From positions 4,272,599 to 4,336,598 of the forward strand of contig OZ004595.1 of NCBI GenBank assembly GCA_963924555.1: DNA of 64,000 nt. The letters run 5' to 3'. The translations under genes were made by a program, and so were the position numbers. This stretch comes from Crambe crambe (taxonomy: Eukaryota > Porifera > Demospongiae > Poecilosclerida > Crambeidae). The notes beneath the pieces were generated by a model. That model did not search any database, was not told the DNA's origin, and worked only from the letters and a program-made list of their open reading frames with translations. The stretch's first letter is position 1, and each line of letters begins with the position of its first letter. Shown piece after piece: positions 35,216 to 47,132 of this stretch.

Positions 35216-38200
35216 ATGGAGGACGGTGGCTCTGATCGTGTTGCTGGAAAGGCGCTTAAAACACCGCCTAAATCATTACCAAAACCAACCAGTCGAGAAC
35301 GCTCTCGTAGCAGTGCAGGGTTTATAGACACGCAGTCACTCAAGAAGCCATCATTAGTTGGGAAGGGTATAAAAAGTGATGCAAATGAGTGGAAGATGAG
35401 AGCCTTAAACTTTCACGACCAAGTTGTGAAGGAAGTTGAAAGATTAATTCAAAATGTTGAGGACAAAGAAGTTTTAAATAAAGCATGTGATCTCCTTAAA
35501 AAAGTGCAGGTTCCCCTGAAAAGTCGTAATAAGCTGACTCCAGAAAAATTTGTGGAGAAAACAGAGCCTGTGGTGACACTTTTGCAAAGAATAGAACTTC
35601 AACATCCAGCAGTTCTTCGACCTCCACCTGTGTAAGTCATTTTATGTGCATGGGTATTGGTGTCTTTGTGGAATGCTTGAATTCGGCTAGCTATATGGCC
35701 AAAACTACATCAAAACCAGCTACAATAAGTACCTGGTCGCAGGCCATCTCATGTTGGAAACCCAGGATTGCAAGAATTAACTCATGACTTGCTAACATAT
35801 TCCAATAAAGAGTTCCTATGGAAATTTTGCCTACCTACTGTTATTTATTGTTATGGCATTATAGTATAGCCTTGTCCCCAGGTCATTCCACGCACAATTA
35901 TTATGGAATCGCCTGCATGGGGATGAGCATTAATTTTCTGAACTTTAGACTTATCTGTCCTATTAAGACTCTAGTATTTGATTGTACTAGATAGCTTTAC
36001 TTCAACCACATTGCATGCATGTCTAGAGCATGCACATACTACCAGTCTCCAAATTAGGTCAAGGCACATTGTCCACTACCTATAGCTATAAGTTGCCTTG
36101 AATTACTGGAATTAGCTAGCTACAAAGAATTTTCACAACAACAACACCCGAAAACAAAACAACCATAAACTCATAACTCAGTATAGCTATTTTAGCAAGA
36201 ATTGCAGCTGTTTCTTGTATGCAGTTTATCGCTATCAAGAGCCACGAGCTATAGCTATATGCTGCAACTTAATAGCAACCAATTTGCATTAAATTTTAGA
36301 AGCCAGTGTACTGTAAAATCACGCAAAGGCTGGTGAATTTCACAGCTTTGCAGTGATCCCATGCAATTTGAGGTTGTTGTTTAAGAAATTGACTGTATAT
36401 TGATCATGTAGGAAGGAAAAGAAGAAAAGAGTAAGTGTACCGAATGTTGGCCATCTAACACCAGCACAGTTACAGCAGTTAAATCTTGAGTCGACTATCA
36501 TGTCCAACTATTACCAAAGCTATGATGTTCCAGTAGCCGGTGATACAACGGGTCAACTTGGCAAAGGTTCTGCAATACCACTTTGCTATCCAAATGACAT
36601 GGAATGGGATCCAAAGCGAAACAAATGCAGACGTCTGAAAGATGTAGAACGAAAAAAACTCATACTCAATCCTCAAGCCTTGGAGATTTTGCGATCAATC
36701 TCTGGTCCTGTTTGTGTCATTGCCATCGTTGGTCCATGTCGTTCAGGAAAATCTTACATCCTGAGTCGTCTGATCAGCAGCAAAGGAGAGAAGTGTCATT
36801 TCGATCTTGGCCATGAGATGGATCCCAAAACAATGGGCATTTGGATGTGGGACCAGCCCTTCAAAATGAAGCTGAGTGGTTGCGAGGAGGAGGTTACAAT
36901 CATCTTGCTTGACACCGAAGGGATAGATGCTGCAAATGCCACCGATCAAGGAGACAGTCAGATATTTACTCTCAGCGTTCTGCTGAGCTCCTTGATGATA
37001 TATAATTCAATGAATGTGCCAAAACGTGAGGATCTTAACCAGATGCAGTATCCTATAAAGTTAATACATATGTCCAGTACAAGTAATCCTATTACATTAT
37101 AGAACATGCAACAAAAACAGTTTGGTTGTTATAACTAATGCATATTGGTTATTTTAGCTAAATATAGTCACTTGAGTTGAAACTCGGGTAACCAGGTTTA
37201 ACCCAATATTCTTGCAGAGAGTCTTTATATAGAGTGTCCAAAGATGGTCTTATATAATTTAAAGTATATACTTAATTAATATAATACGTAATAAGAACAA
37301 AGCTGTCCAGTGTTGACCTTTACAAGCTGTTACCAGTTTTGTTGCTAATCTCTCTAAGAGTATTCAAGTGCAGGCTGGGAGATCGGCAACAGGAGAGGAA
37401 GGGATGAAGATGGCAGATTCCAATCCCAGATTCATGTGGCTCCTCAGAGATGTGATCTTATGTCCAACGGATAAGAATGGAAGGCCATGTCACATCAAAG
37501 ATTATCTCTTACAGAAGGTAGCAATGCCATAGGAAAGAAGGCTTCTATAGAGATTTATAGCTATTGTAAGAAAAATCGCAAAAAAAATTACACACCAAGT
37601 AGAAAAATCTGTATACATTTTAGACATCATCTAAAGCTATGAGGGAAACTTCTAGTCCTGTGCCAGTGGAGCTATTAAATTGTCAGACCATCTGACCTTA
37701 GTTGCTTAGACCCTCGTAGGGTTTTAAAAATTCTGTAAACACCAAGGTTTTCCTATAGGGGATTGAACTCCTTTCACTATGGATGATATTGTTTGATGTC
37801 GGCACTTCCTTATAGGTTCTTGTAGAAGATACAACAGATGATGAAACACAAAAGGAAATCAGGCAATGCATTTTGAGCTTCTTCTGTGCATTTGATGCTG
37901 AAACACTGCCTCCTCCTTCCACTGATGCTAATGTTATGTGGAATATTGAGGATCCTCGCTACCAGAAGGATATCAGCCCAGCATTTATGAGGCAAGTGGA
38001 GTATGTCAGAAAGAAAATTTTTAACAACTGTGCTCCAAAGAAGGGATTCACCGGAGGAAGTGTTGTCAGTGGATTACGTACGTTCAATATTGTAGTATTA
38101 TGACCCAGTAGTACACTGTAACATACTCATGCAAACTATGCATGCAGGTGGTTTGAAGTCAATTTTAGGAGTTTAATTAGGAATAGTTTAATGGTCACAC

Positions 38201-41200
38201 TGCAGCAATTAACTTAGTAAAACTTTGGTTATATAGACTAGTGATCTTGCAGAACAGCAAAACCAAAATTTACATAGCTAACCTCCTTTCAGGGACTTTA
38301 TAACTGTGGCCTTGGAGCCGGTCTACTTAAAAGGAAACTATGTGTAAATTTTGGTTTGATGTCATATTGCAAGATCACTGCATTCCACTGCTAGTGATAA
38401 CATTGGTTCTACATCTGATGTTCTGATTCTTGGAGTGAGACCACCAGAGAGAAATCTTGTTTGATACACTGCAAAAAATTTTGGCCATAAATTATTGGCT
38501 GTTTAATAGTTACCCAGGTTTTGCTTTTATTACATGCAGAGCTTGCCCACATGGTTGAACTGTATGTTGATGCCCTCAACTCTCCTGATGGTATTCCAGT
38601 GATTGGTTCCACATGGCGACGTGTACTGGAAGCCACCTACACAGATGGCATGGAAAATGCAGCCAAGATCTACAGTGAAAAAATGAAAAATACTGTCCAT
38701 TTACCTATGGAAGATGAAGATCTGCTGAAGTGTCACAGGAAAGGAGTGGAAGAGGCAATGAAAAAGTTCAATCAGGCGGCTTCACTGGACAGTGAGAGTG
38801 AGCTCTATCAAACTTACCTCGACAAACTTATGGTAATTAGCTATCACCATAGTAATACTATTATGGATGCAAGCCACACCCATTATAGGTGTATAAGCAG
38901 TTGAGAAATACAGTGGAACTTAAATACACTTTGGGATCAGCTAGTTCAATTTTATTAGCAGTATTTTTGCTTCCTTGAAAACATCAAGGTTTTCTGTATT
39001 GCATCCTGAGTTCACTGTATAGTCTGGACATATGTAGCTACTGTTATGATTGTCGTCAAATAGAATGGAGAAATTAACCGCTCCTGTGTCAGACTCTCAT
39101 TTTGAGACTATTTGAGTTTTCCATGTTATTGTGCAGGCAAAATTAGCTGAGTTTGATGAAAATGGAGATTGTAAGAGTGGCCAACTAGCACTATACCTGG
39201 AGAAAAACCATACAGAATCTAAATCAGTATGCCAAGCTCTTATGAATTCCCTGAAGGAAAAATATCTTGATCCCTTGACTAAAAGTCTCTCTCCACAAAC
39301 TGACTTCAGAAAGATAGAGAGTGCCTTTATAAGTCTAATCTCTGCTTACAATGAAACGTGTGTTGGTCCAGCTTCACATGATGTACTGGATGCATTCATA
39401 CAGGTAAGAACTATGTCTGTGCTTATTATACAATCTATACTCTTAGAAGCTGCATCTCACACACACATTTATTACTGTAGGAAGAAGAGAAACAACGAGA
39501 ATTCTTGGAAACCCAACTAAAAACAATCAAAAACTATGATGACCAGGCAAAACTGAGAATGAAAGAACTGAAAGAGCAACAATGTCTCATGGAACAGAAA
39601 GAGGTAATACAATTAGTGTACAGCAGTAAAGCTATGTCACTTATAAAGTGTTAGCTATGGTAGTTTATTTTTTATAGATTGAAATGAAGCAACGTATGGA
39701 ACAATCCAAGATCGATCAAGAAGCAAAGGTTAGCTGTATTCTATAGTTATCATCATAGTAGGACTGAAGCATGCACATGCATGCAGTACAAACCATACAG
39801 CTTATACAATGCATGATTTTAAAAAAAGCTTTGAGTATCACAGTAGCTAGCTATGGTTTATGTAGTTTTTCATCATTATTAGCTTCAAGCATTGAAGAAT
39901 AAATTTGCTATGGATGCTGAGAATTTGCGACAACAAAATGCAAAGCAGATGGAGGAGCAGGAAAAGAGGCTTCAGAACATGACAGTAGCTAACCTTCAAA
40001 AACTAAGAGACGAAAATTCTCAACAAGTGGCTCAGTTGAGGAGAACCTTGGAGCAGAAGGAGAGAGAACTGCTCGGGCACAATGAAAGACTAAATGCTGA
40101 GATTCGAAGGAAGCAAGCAGAAGCAGCACAACTAAGACAGCAACAAGAAGCTGCACGGCACAGGAAAAAGGGAGGTGAGGCTACTTGCACCCTGTGATCT
40201 GTTTTAGGCTGTAAAATGAGAAGTGCCCATTGTTGTTCATGGCAGCATGCAGGTGCCCTACCTCTGCAATGGTATTCTGCATATTATCAGAGAGCAGTAG
40301 CTCTCTTTATGTAGCACGTGCCGCATAATAATACAAAAGTGAAATTCTAGACTTAACAAAAGCTACTGTGAATGATTATCCAGCCTACTAGAGCCTACTA
40401 CAAAGTACAGACCACGGGGAGCTTACCGTTTCACTATTCTTCTTCTTCTTCTTCTTCTTAGATAACCATATCTCTCGAACCACTCAAGCTACAGCTATGA
40501 TTTCTGGATAAATCCACTCCAAATTCTTCCAGCTACGATCTTTTGTATTCGTCAATCCTTGAAAGAGTCGATGTAAATGGAGGCACAGTACTCGACTAAC
40601 CTAATTATCGGAAGCCTTTTTTTCTTTCAATAGTACGGATGCGCATGTATCTGATATGAAGGATGGAAATGGGATCAATCTTTGTTCTGTATATCCAGCC
40701 AACAATCCCTATATATACATCAGGTAGCTTCAGATTATAGTGCAGTAATTTATGTAGGGATAGTTGGCTGGATATATACAGAACAAAGATTGATCCCATT
40801 TTCCCTACCCTTGTTTCCTTACTTTTTCGAGCAATGGTCATCCCTACATTTTTTTCTTCCTTCATTTCACAGAAATATTTTTCCCCTTTCTCTCTTTATG
40901 GTTTTATGTAGCTATGTACGCTTTATTCTATGTGCATGCAGAAACAGAAGTTTCTTGAGATGTATAGTTCTCCAATAGCATGATATCAACTTGAAGTGTT
41001 GAGCCATAGCTAGTAAGTTGGAGGCAGATAGAGTCTACCGGTAGATGGATTGATGAATCTAAAATCCCCGAGTTGATAGAGTAGTCTATGATCTAGCATG
41101 CACATAGTCACATAATATATCTAGATCTAGCTAGCTGAGTAATATTATAATTTTGGGATTGTTTCCTTACTTTTACAAGCATTGGTCATCACTACATTTT

Positions 41201-42618
41201 TTTTTCATTTCATGAAAATGTTTTTTTCCAATGTACATATTTTTTTAATCACTATTATAGTGAGCTAACGTTTATGATGGTCATAGCTATAGCTTGTTTG
41301 CTTTCAGCTTTCTCAGGACTTGTGACTTTATACCTTCTTTTCTTACTACTTAAAGACTACTGGGTGGGGAGAAGCCCCCCCCCAAATTTTTTATGTTCAT
41401 AAGGTGAAAAAAATTTAACTACAAAAAAGTACTACTGAGGTTGTTACCTGTGGTCACCAAAGGGAGTAATTAAGGACCAATTTAGGATACTTCAGAGTAG
41501 TAAGCTTTTTTGGCTTGCTTCGCATGGGAGGGGGATCCCTCCCATACCCTCCCCCTTGCCGTGGCTTACGGCCACACAATCAGTAATCTTCCCCCAAGGT
41601 GAAATTTCTAGATGAAACCCAGGGTTTCTCGTAGAGCTGGCTCTCTTGCAGATGATCTTGAGCTTTGTACCCAGGAGGTTATTCTATTATTGCTTCGTTG
41701 TTTTGTCTCAAAGGTCCTATCTTCATCATTCACCACAGACTTTCCCAAAAGAGCTGTATATGAAGCTGGTATTTTCCAACATGCACGCTCTACTGCACGC
41801 ATGAGCAGTAGATTGACATTTTCAATACACGGGGGTGGACAGGAAAGAATTATTCTATTAATAGTGGCCTTATCATTGTAACATTGTCCTTTGTTCAGAG
41901 AGTGTTCTTTATTGGAATGTCACTGTAGCTACTAGCTATGATCATTCATACTCACAACTTCATACTCTATATAATTTTCACAGGCTGTTTCATAGCTGGT
42001 ACTAAAGTGGTGCTTACAAGTGGAATTGACTTTAGCATCGAAAAACAGACCGGAGGATTGAAGATTATGGCAATGGCTGGTGAAGTTACAACTATAACGG
42101 ATGAATTTGTGGATCATGTCCTGGATAAAGGGCAAAAGCTTTTTGGGTTTAATGATGACACACCATTTGCAGCCCTTCATCATCCCTTCTGGACGACTGA
42201 GGGATGGAAATGCATAGATCCTGAAACAGCCAAGGAAGAGAATCCTGATGTTGACTTCAAGTTGCTACAAGTTGGCGATATCATCTTTCGTATTGCTCAA
42301 ACAAGCCCATTTTTCTATGAGCCTGTTAAAATTCACAAATTCACGTTTTTGTCACTTGAAGAGCCAACAAAGATTTATGGTCTTCACCTTAATGGGCCTC
42401 GCTCATACCACGCTAATGGCTATGCTGTCATGGCCAACTACCCAGTTCTGACCAAGAAAAGGATTCGTGAAGGGATGAAGAAACTCAGTGAAGAAGAGAA
42501 AGAAAGCTTGGCATTTGCTCTCTCATCTGCAAAAGTTGAACTTACGAAAATTCTAGGGAGCTGGGCAGAAGATGCCCTTGATGATATGGGACTCACTACA
42601 AAATATATGAAAGAATGA
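35216..42618 (+). CDS. GBP gene 3: N-extended guanylate-binding-protein GTPase fused to a Hint domain
   Basis: Ten exons (35216-35631, 36412-37047, 37337-37517, 37816-38077, 38540-38832, 39137-39403, 39481-39603, 39678-39728, 39883-40174, 41984-42618) sum to 1,052 codons. The first ~150 residues are a Ser/Pro/Lys-rich extension with a helical part not present in genes 1 and 2. The GTPase follows: VGPCRSGKSY, LLDTEGIDA, VLLSSLMIYNSMNV, FMWLLRD. The helical domain and a long Gln/Glu/Arg coiled coil (exons 7-9) lead to the Hint exon, entered through a phase-1 intron. The junction reads KKGGCFIAGT: Gly-Cys-Phe is exactly the autocleavage triplet of Hedgehog, with Cys842 as nucleophile. Block-B-like LHHPFWTTEGW and a YHANG...MANY end match gene 1. 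The gene is more finely split by introns than genes 1 and 2, so it is an older paralogue. Confidence 0.9.
38238..38382. mobile_element. Palindromic MITE in intron 4 of GBP gene 3
   Basis: AGTGATCTTGCAGAACAGC...ACCAAAATTTACATAG (38241-38278) is matched in reverse complement by CTATGTGTAAATTTTGGTTTG...GCAAGATCACT (38338-38380). It would form a long hairpin and has no coding capacity. Confidence 0.75.
40664..40804. mobile_element. Long palindromic (fold-back) element in the last intron of GBP gene 3
   Basis: AATGGGATCAATCTTTGTTCTG...CCAGCCAACAATCCCTA (40669-40711) pairs with TAGGGATAGTTGGCTGG...CAGAACAAAGATTGATCCCATT (40757-40800), giving arms of about 45 bp. A phrase just downstream (TTTCCTTAC...AATGGTCATCCCTACATTTTTTT, 40816-40855) is repeated at 41164-41205. 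Confidence 0.75.
41984..42615 (+). other. Hint-domain exon of GBP gene 3
   Basis: One exon holds the entire Hint module and C-terminal tail, as in gene 1. From 42129 to about 42575 the DNA is nearly identical to 29399-29845, with about a dozen differences by eye. Upstream of 42129 it diverges sharply. Confidence 0.8.
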
Positions 42619-43018
42619 ATGAATTTTGTTAATTATCAGTTTTATCTATGAGTTTAAACCTCAAAAAATTATACACTTTTTCATAGCTGTCCTTAAAAAT
42701 ATATACTTGACTTTACATCACTCTGTATCTCCTTTAAAAATACTGTTATTCCTGTGTTAGGGAATTGCACCATCTGGAATCAGAAGCTAAGTAGACTTTT
42801 ATATGAAGGTGAGGAACAAACCTGAATTCTAAAGTCCTGTCTGGACTAGCTAGCAGGCTCACAAACCAGGAAAAGAAACTGTTTTACAATGGCATGACCA
42901 AATGCTGAGTGTGCATGACTGAGTATAGATTTGCATGTGAGCTTATTTTATCTACACTCATGCAACAGCTATCAGTCACTTATTGCTGGTGTATCAGTGA
43001 TCATTCTGATAACACCGA
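42619..43018. other. No gene recognised
   Basis: 3' flank of GBP gene 3, A/T-rich, no coding signal. Confidence 0.5.
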
Positions 43019-43200
43019 CAGGATGTTAAGGATTGGAAACAGGTCATGTGTGTCCATAACAACAATAATATAAACAATCCATGTAGGTAGCTGTTCGTCC
43101 TAAAGTGCCCCAAACAAACAAGGGAAGAGAAGTAGCTGTTTGCCAAGTACCTCTTATGGATTATATGCGCACATGCCTGTTTCCAATCCTGTGCATGCAG
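43019..43200. mobile_element. Short P-type MITE remnant
   Basis: AGGATTGGAAACAGGTCATGTG at 43029 and CACATGCCTGTTTCCAATCCTGTGCATGCAGTCTA near 43170-43204 form an inverted pair. The sequence GGATTGGAAACA and the outer GTCTA-containing part match the TIR of the complete P element at 18974-19009, so this is a small non-autonomous relative. Confidence 0.7.
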
Positions 43201-43214
43201 TCTAGTAGCTATAT

Positions 43215-43695
43215 CTGTGCGTACAACATATTTGAAATTCTTCAAATTCTGTTACGTCATTAAAGGGTTATTACCATATCTCAAAAAACCATCAGGGGGA
43301 TTTCTATGAAATTACAGAATACAGTATATCCCTACGACATATTTAAAATTCATAGAATTACATTAAGGGGGTATTACCATAATACCATCTCTTAATAATA
43401 ATTATATATCCCTACGACATAATTATATGAATTCTGTTAAGTTATTAATGGGGTTATCACCATAATACCATATCTCTAAAACCATTAAGTCGATCATTAA
43501 GGGTTATTAGCTACCATAATATCATATCTCAAAAACCATCGGGGATTTCTATGAAATTACAGATATACAATATACTAGTATATCCCTATGACATAATTCT
43601 TCTTATTCTGTTAACTCATTAAGGGGTTATTACCATAATACCATATCTCGAGAACCATCACATACATACGTACATATCTCAACCAAAGCCTTATA
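43215..43695. repeat. Degenerate tandem repeat (ATTAAGGGGTTATTACCATAATACCATATCTC)
   Basis: The phrase TTATTACCAT(AATACCAT)ATCTC with neighbouring ATATCCCTACGACATA recurs about five times at irregular spacing of about 65-130 bp. Non-coding. Confidence 0.7.
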
Positions 43696-44071
43696 AACAT
43701 TAAATTTGGATATTCAGTACCCTGTAATAAATTTTGGTCGGATATGCAGTTATTTCTAGCTCTGGAACCATGTACTAGTGGAACTGTTTAGTTTGTTGAA
43801 AACAGGCCTGAACAAAAACATAAGGATCAGGAGGAGGGAGGGAAGATGATCCTACGGTATAGATGTCACTGTATGTGCGTGCACCCACATAACTCACTAC
43901 TTGTTAGCCAGTTCAGGGGTCATTGAGAGACTTGACTAGAGACGTCTGACTGCACAGTCTCAATATTTTCCATGATTACTGTGATCACATCCACTAAAAA
44001 GTAGCATTTTTCACTTCACTATAGCTATTTGCTAAGGTTCAAATAACAAAATAACGGTAAATATCATTTCC

Positions 44072-44108
<37 letters not shown>
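44072..44108. repeat. Poly(C) tract, 37 bp
   Basis: Uninterrupted C run. Other homopolymer G or C runs occur at 24416-24436, 46124-46140, 50624-50641 and 58209-58220. Their exact lengths may be sequencing-dependent. Confidence 0.9.
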
Positions 44109-44519
44109 AGGCATGTGGAATGCACTACCTTTATTTTCACAGCTTGTGTAACTCTCCAGGAACTGTTCTTGCAACTTCTTGGGAGGCTGGCCTCATGAAT
44201 TATTCATCATCTTCAATATGCATAGCTATAGCATAAAAATATCAGTGAGACTAACCTATTCATGGCCGGAGACACTGCTATGGCTGGTACGGCCAAGAGT
44301 TTTAACAATGATGCATTGCCTTGAGATCATACACAGATTGAAATTGAATCAATTTTTTTTGAGTTGGCTCTGAAATTTATTAATAGGATTTTTGTGTCTG
44401 AAACACTTTCAGATAGCTAACTAGCTAGACGGACACTGAAACTAGCTAACTAGCTCAACTAGCTTATAGCCTTTCTTAGGTTAGAGTGGGCGCCCCGCGA
44501 AAAAAATAAGTGGATGGCC

Positions 44520-44637
44520 ATATGATGGCTCGCGCATGCGTATGGCATGGCACCGGTTCCAATTAATTAATTCCGGATGTTTACAAAGGAGGCGGGGCTT
44601 GCTCGTTCACTCGTTCGATCCTTTCGGGACAGAAGCT
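44520..44637 (+). promoter_or_regulatory. Promoter-proximal region of the PAF-AH gene
   Basis: CTCGCGCATGCGTATGG at about 44528-44544 contains GCGCATGCG, resembling an NRF-1 palindrome, about 100 bp upstream of the ATG. No TATA box is seen. Confidence 0.35.
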
Positions 44638-47132
44638 ATGGCTAGTCCAGTGCAAGAAGGATGGAAGAGGAATGCTGGTTTTATAAAGGGACCAGGAATT
44701 CCTGCTCCCTCGGGACAGTACAGAGTGGGTTGTGTGGACCTAATGTACCAGCTGGAGGGAGATGATAAAGGAGGTCTGCTCCTTCGTCTCCACTACCCCA
44801 CAGATGCCACACCAGAGGCAGGCTATTCTTACAGTTTGTGTACTCCTCATTCAAGATATATTAAGGGCTATTATGAGTATCAGAGTTCAAAATTTCCTGG
44901 ATTAAAGGCTAGTGTGCTCTCAGTTCTAACATGTAAGTTGACACTATTATCTAGCTAAATGTTTCCAGCTAGCTATCAAGTTCTTCATTTCTTTCATAGC
45001 TCCCAAAATACCAGCCTTGGAAGGAGCACCCTTGTTTGGAAACAATAGTGAAACCACAAGTGAGGACCATTCCCACTGTCGATAAGGTTAAGGGTGGTGT
45101 AACAAGTTAGATGATTCATAGGCTTGAGCCTAATATGTTTTATTATGCTTTGAGCAATTCCCATGAAAGCTACCTGTTATGCTCAAAATTATGCTTGAGT
45201 TATGCCCACAATTTAGTTGTAGATTAATTAAGGTCACCTGTCAAACTGAATAGTAAGTAGTCCATGGCAGCTGTATTAGAGTAGGAGTGATAATGCACAA
45301 CAGAATAAAGTAATAGACTTAGAAGCTGCTGAGGATTAATCGTCTTTTGAAGGTTGTGCTTGCCTGTAGCTACATGCATAGGAGCTATTACTAAAATTTG
45401 CAATTGGAGAGCCAAGAAAAATACCTCCAGGCCAGGAGGTGTAGAAGATTAATATACATTAAAAACATATAGCCATATGCATCTATTATGGCCAGAATGT
45501 CAGATATTTTGCTCTAGCATATTAGGCTCAAGCCTATGATGAGTGGTGTTACTACACTGGCAGCATGATAATATATTAGGAAATGTGTTTCATCTCTAGA
45601 AGGGAATATTCTACTAAGCCCATATTCTGCTATGAGGTTAGGGGAGCAAAGTTACATCAAGCTGGCAGCCTCATACAAAGGCAGCCTCATACAAATTAAC
45701 TAATGTGACTTTGTTCCCCTAACTTCATAGTGTTACACCACCCACCCTTAATAATCATCATCATCATTAATTTTGTAAAGCTCCTCCCACATTTCCCATT
45801 GTCGTGTTCTCCCACGGTCTTGGGGCTATGCGTTCTCCCTACAGTGCGATAGCCTGTGATCTTGCTTCCCATGGCTATGTGGTAGCATGTGTGGAACATA
45901 GGTACAGTTAATAAGTAGCCATGCAGGGAGTGAGTAAGTCTTTTGTTGTAGGGATGAGTCGGCTTGTGTGACATTGCAGAGAGTTCCCAAGCCAGGGGGG
46001 AAGGAGGGAGAGTTGCAGGATAAGTGGATTGAATATCGCCATACTCCTCAGCGTGATGAAAAAACAGACATTAATTATTCATTGAGAAAGGAACAGGTGA
46101 GTATCAGTATCATTTTCTTATCCCCCCCCCCCCCCCCCCCACAAAGATTGACTGTTGATATTTCTTAAGGTCAAGCAACGTGCTGATGATGCAAGGAAAT
46201 CCTTGGATGTTCTCTACTTGTTGAATGAAGGAGCAGAAATCAATGACATGCTTGGAGGTAGTTATGACTTCAAGCAGTTCAAAGGTCGTTTGGATGTTGC
46301 TACAGCAGCCATTATGGGGCACTCCTTTGGTGGGGCCACCACAGTCCAGACACTCTCAGAGGACACCAGATTCAAGTGGGTTATAGCTCCAGGGCTTACT
46401 GTAATATGCAATGTTCTTTCTCTGTTGACAGGTGTGGCATTGCATTGGATAGTTGGATGGTACCAGTAAGAGAAATCTGTGAAAATCCATCCAGTGTGAC
46501 TCAACCACTCTACTTCATCAATAGCTACAATTTCCAGTGGGAATTAAATCTACAACGAATGCTTTCCCTGACTACGCCACCTGATGCCAACAGTATGACT
46601 CCATGCAGAGTCCTGACATTGAAGTATGATGATATTATTTCATTTCAGTGGGTGGGGTTTTATGCCAGTGTGAGTGGGTGGAGTTTATGCTTAGTGTGAG
46701 TGGGTGGGGCTTATGCTCAGTATGAGTGGGTGTGGCTATGCTCAGTGTGAGTGGGTGTGGCTTGTGCTGCAATGTGCCTTTTAATCTCTTGCCTGCCTGT
46801 AGGGGCACTAACCACTTCAATCAATGTGATCTCTACTTCACAATGCCACAATTTTTGACTCGCTCTCTACAACAAGGAAACTTATCTCTGGATGCAGTGA
46901 CTGCCCACCAGGTCAATACAAAGATCTGCCTTGCCTTTTTCAAGCGACATCTCTTGAAGAGTAAGAATAGAAAATTGTAATCTGAATGATGTCATGAAAT
47001 TCACATCCATCAGCTTCCCAGGGACCTGAACCAAACCTGGATGGGACTGAGGGTCATTCTGAACACATCCTATTTGGAACCAATCCGTCCTGCACGAAAG
47101 AGGGAGGGAACGAGAGAGGAGGGGAAATATGA
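44638..47132 (+). CDS. Platelet-activating-factor acetylhydrolase (group VII/VIII PLA2-like, PAFAH2-type)
   Basis: Eight exons (44638-44932, 45000-45059, 45781-45901, 45952-46096, 46170-46375, 46432-46623, 46803-46960, 47014-47132) sum to 432 codons. The enzyme removes the acetyl or short oxidised acyl chain from the sn-2 position of PAF-like phospholipids. Family landmarks: [27 protein letters not shown] (FSHGLG oxyanion region), nucleophile Ser in GHSFGGATT, catalytic Asp in ALDSWM, catalytic His in [10 protein letters not shown]. There is no signal peptide ([12 protein letters not shown]), so the cytosolic PAFAH2-like form is more likely than the secreted plasma enzyme. Intron 2 contains a TTAA-flanked MITE; intron 6 contains 26-bp tandem repeats. 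All frames and splice sites agree, so the gene looks intact. Confidence 0.9.
45092..45747. mobile_element. 656-bp MITE with TTAA target duplication, in PAF-AH intron 2
   Basis: GGGTGGTGTAAC at 45092 and GTTACACCACCCACCC ending at 45747 are inverted repeats. Longer inner arms include CATAGGCTTGAGCCTAATATG (about 45119) and CATATTAGGCTCAAGCCTATG (about 45518). TTAA flanks both ends (45088-45091, 45748-45751). TTAA duplication occurs in piggyBac and Kolobok elements; the superfamily is not settled here. Confidence 0.75.
46640..46775. repeat. ~26-bp tandem repeat (GTGAGTGGGTGGGGCTTATGCTCAGT) in PAF-AH intron 6
   Basis: Four to five copies with small changes. It occupies most of the intron and ends just before the acceptor region. 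Confidence 0.85.
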
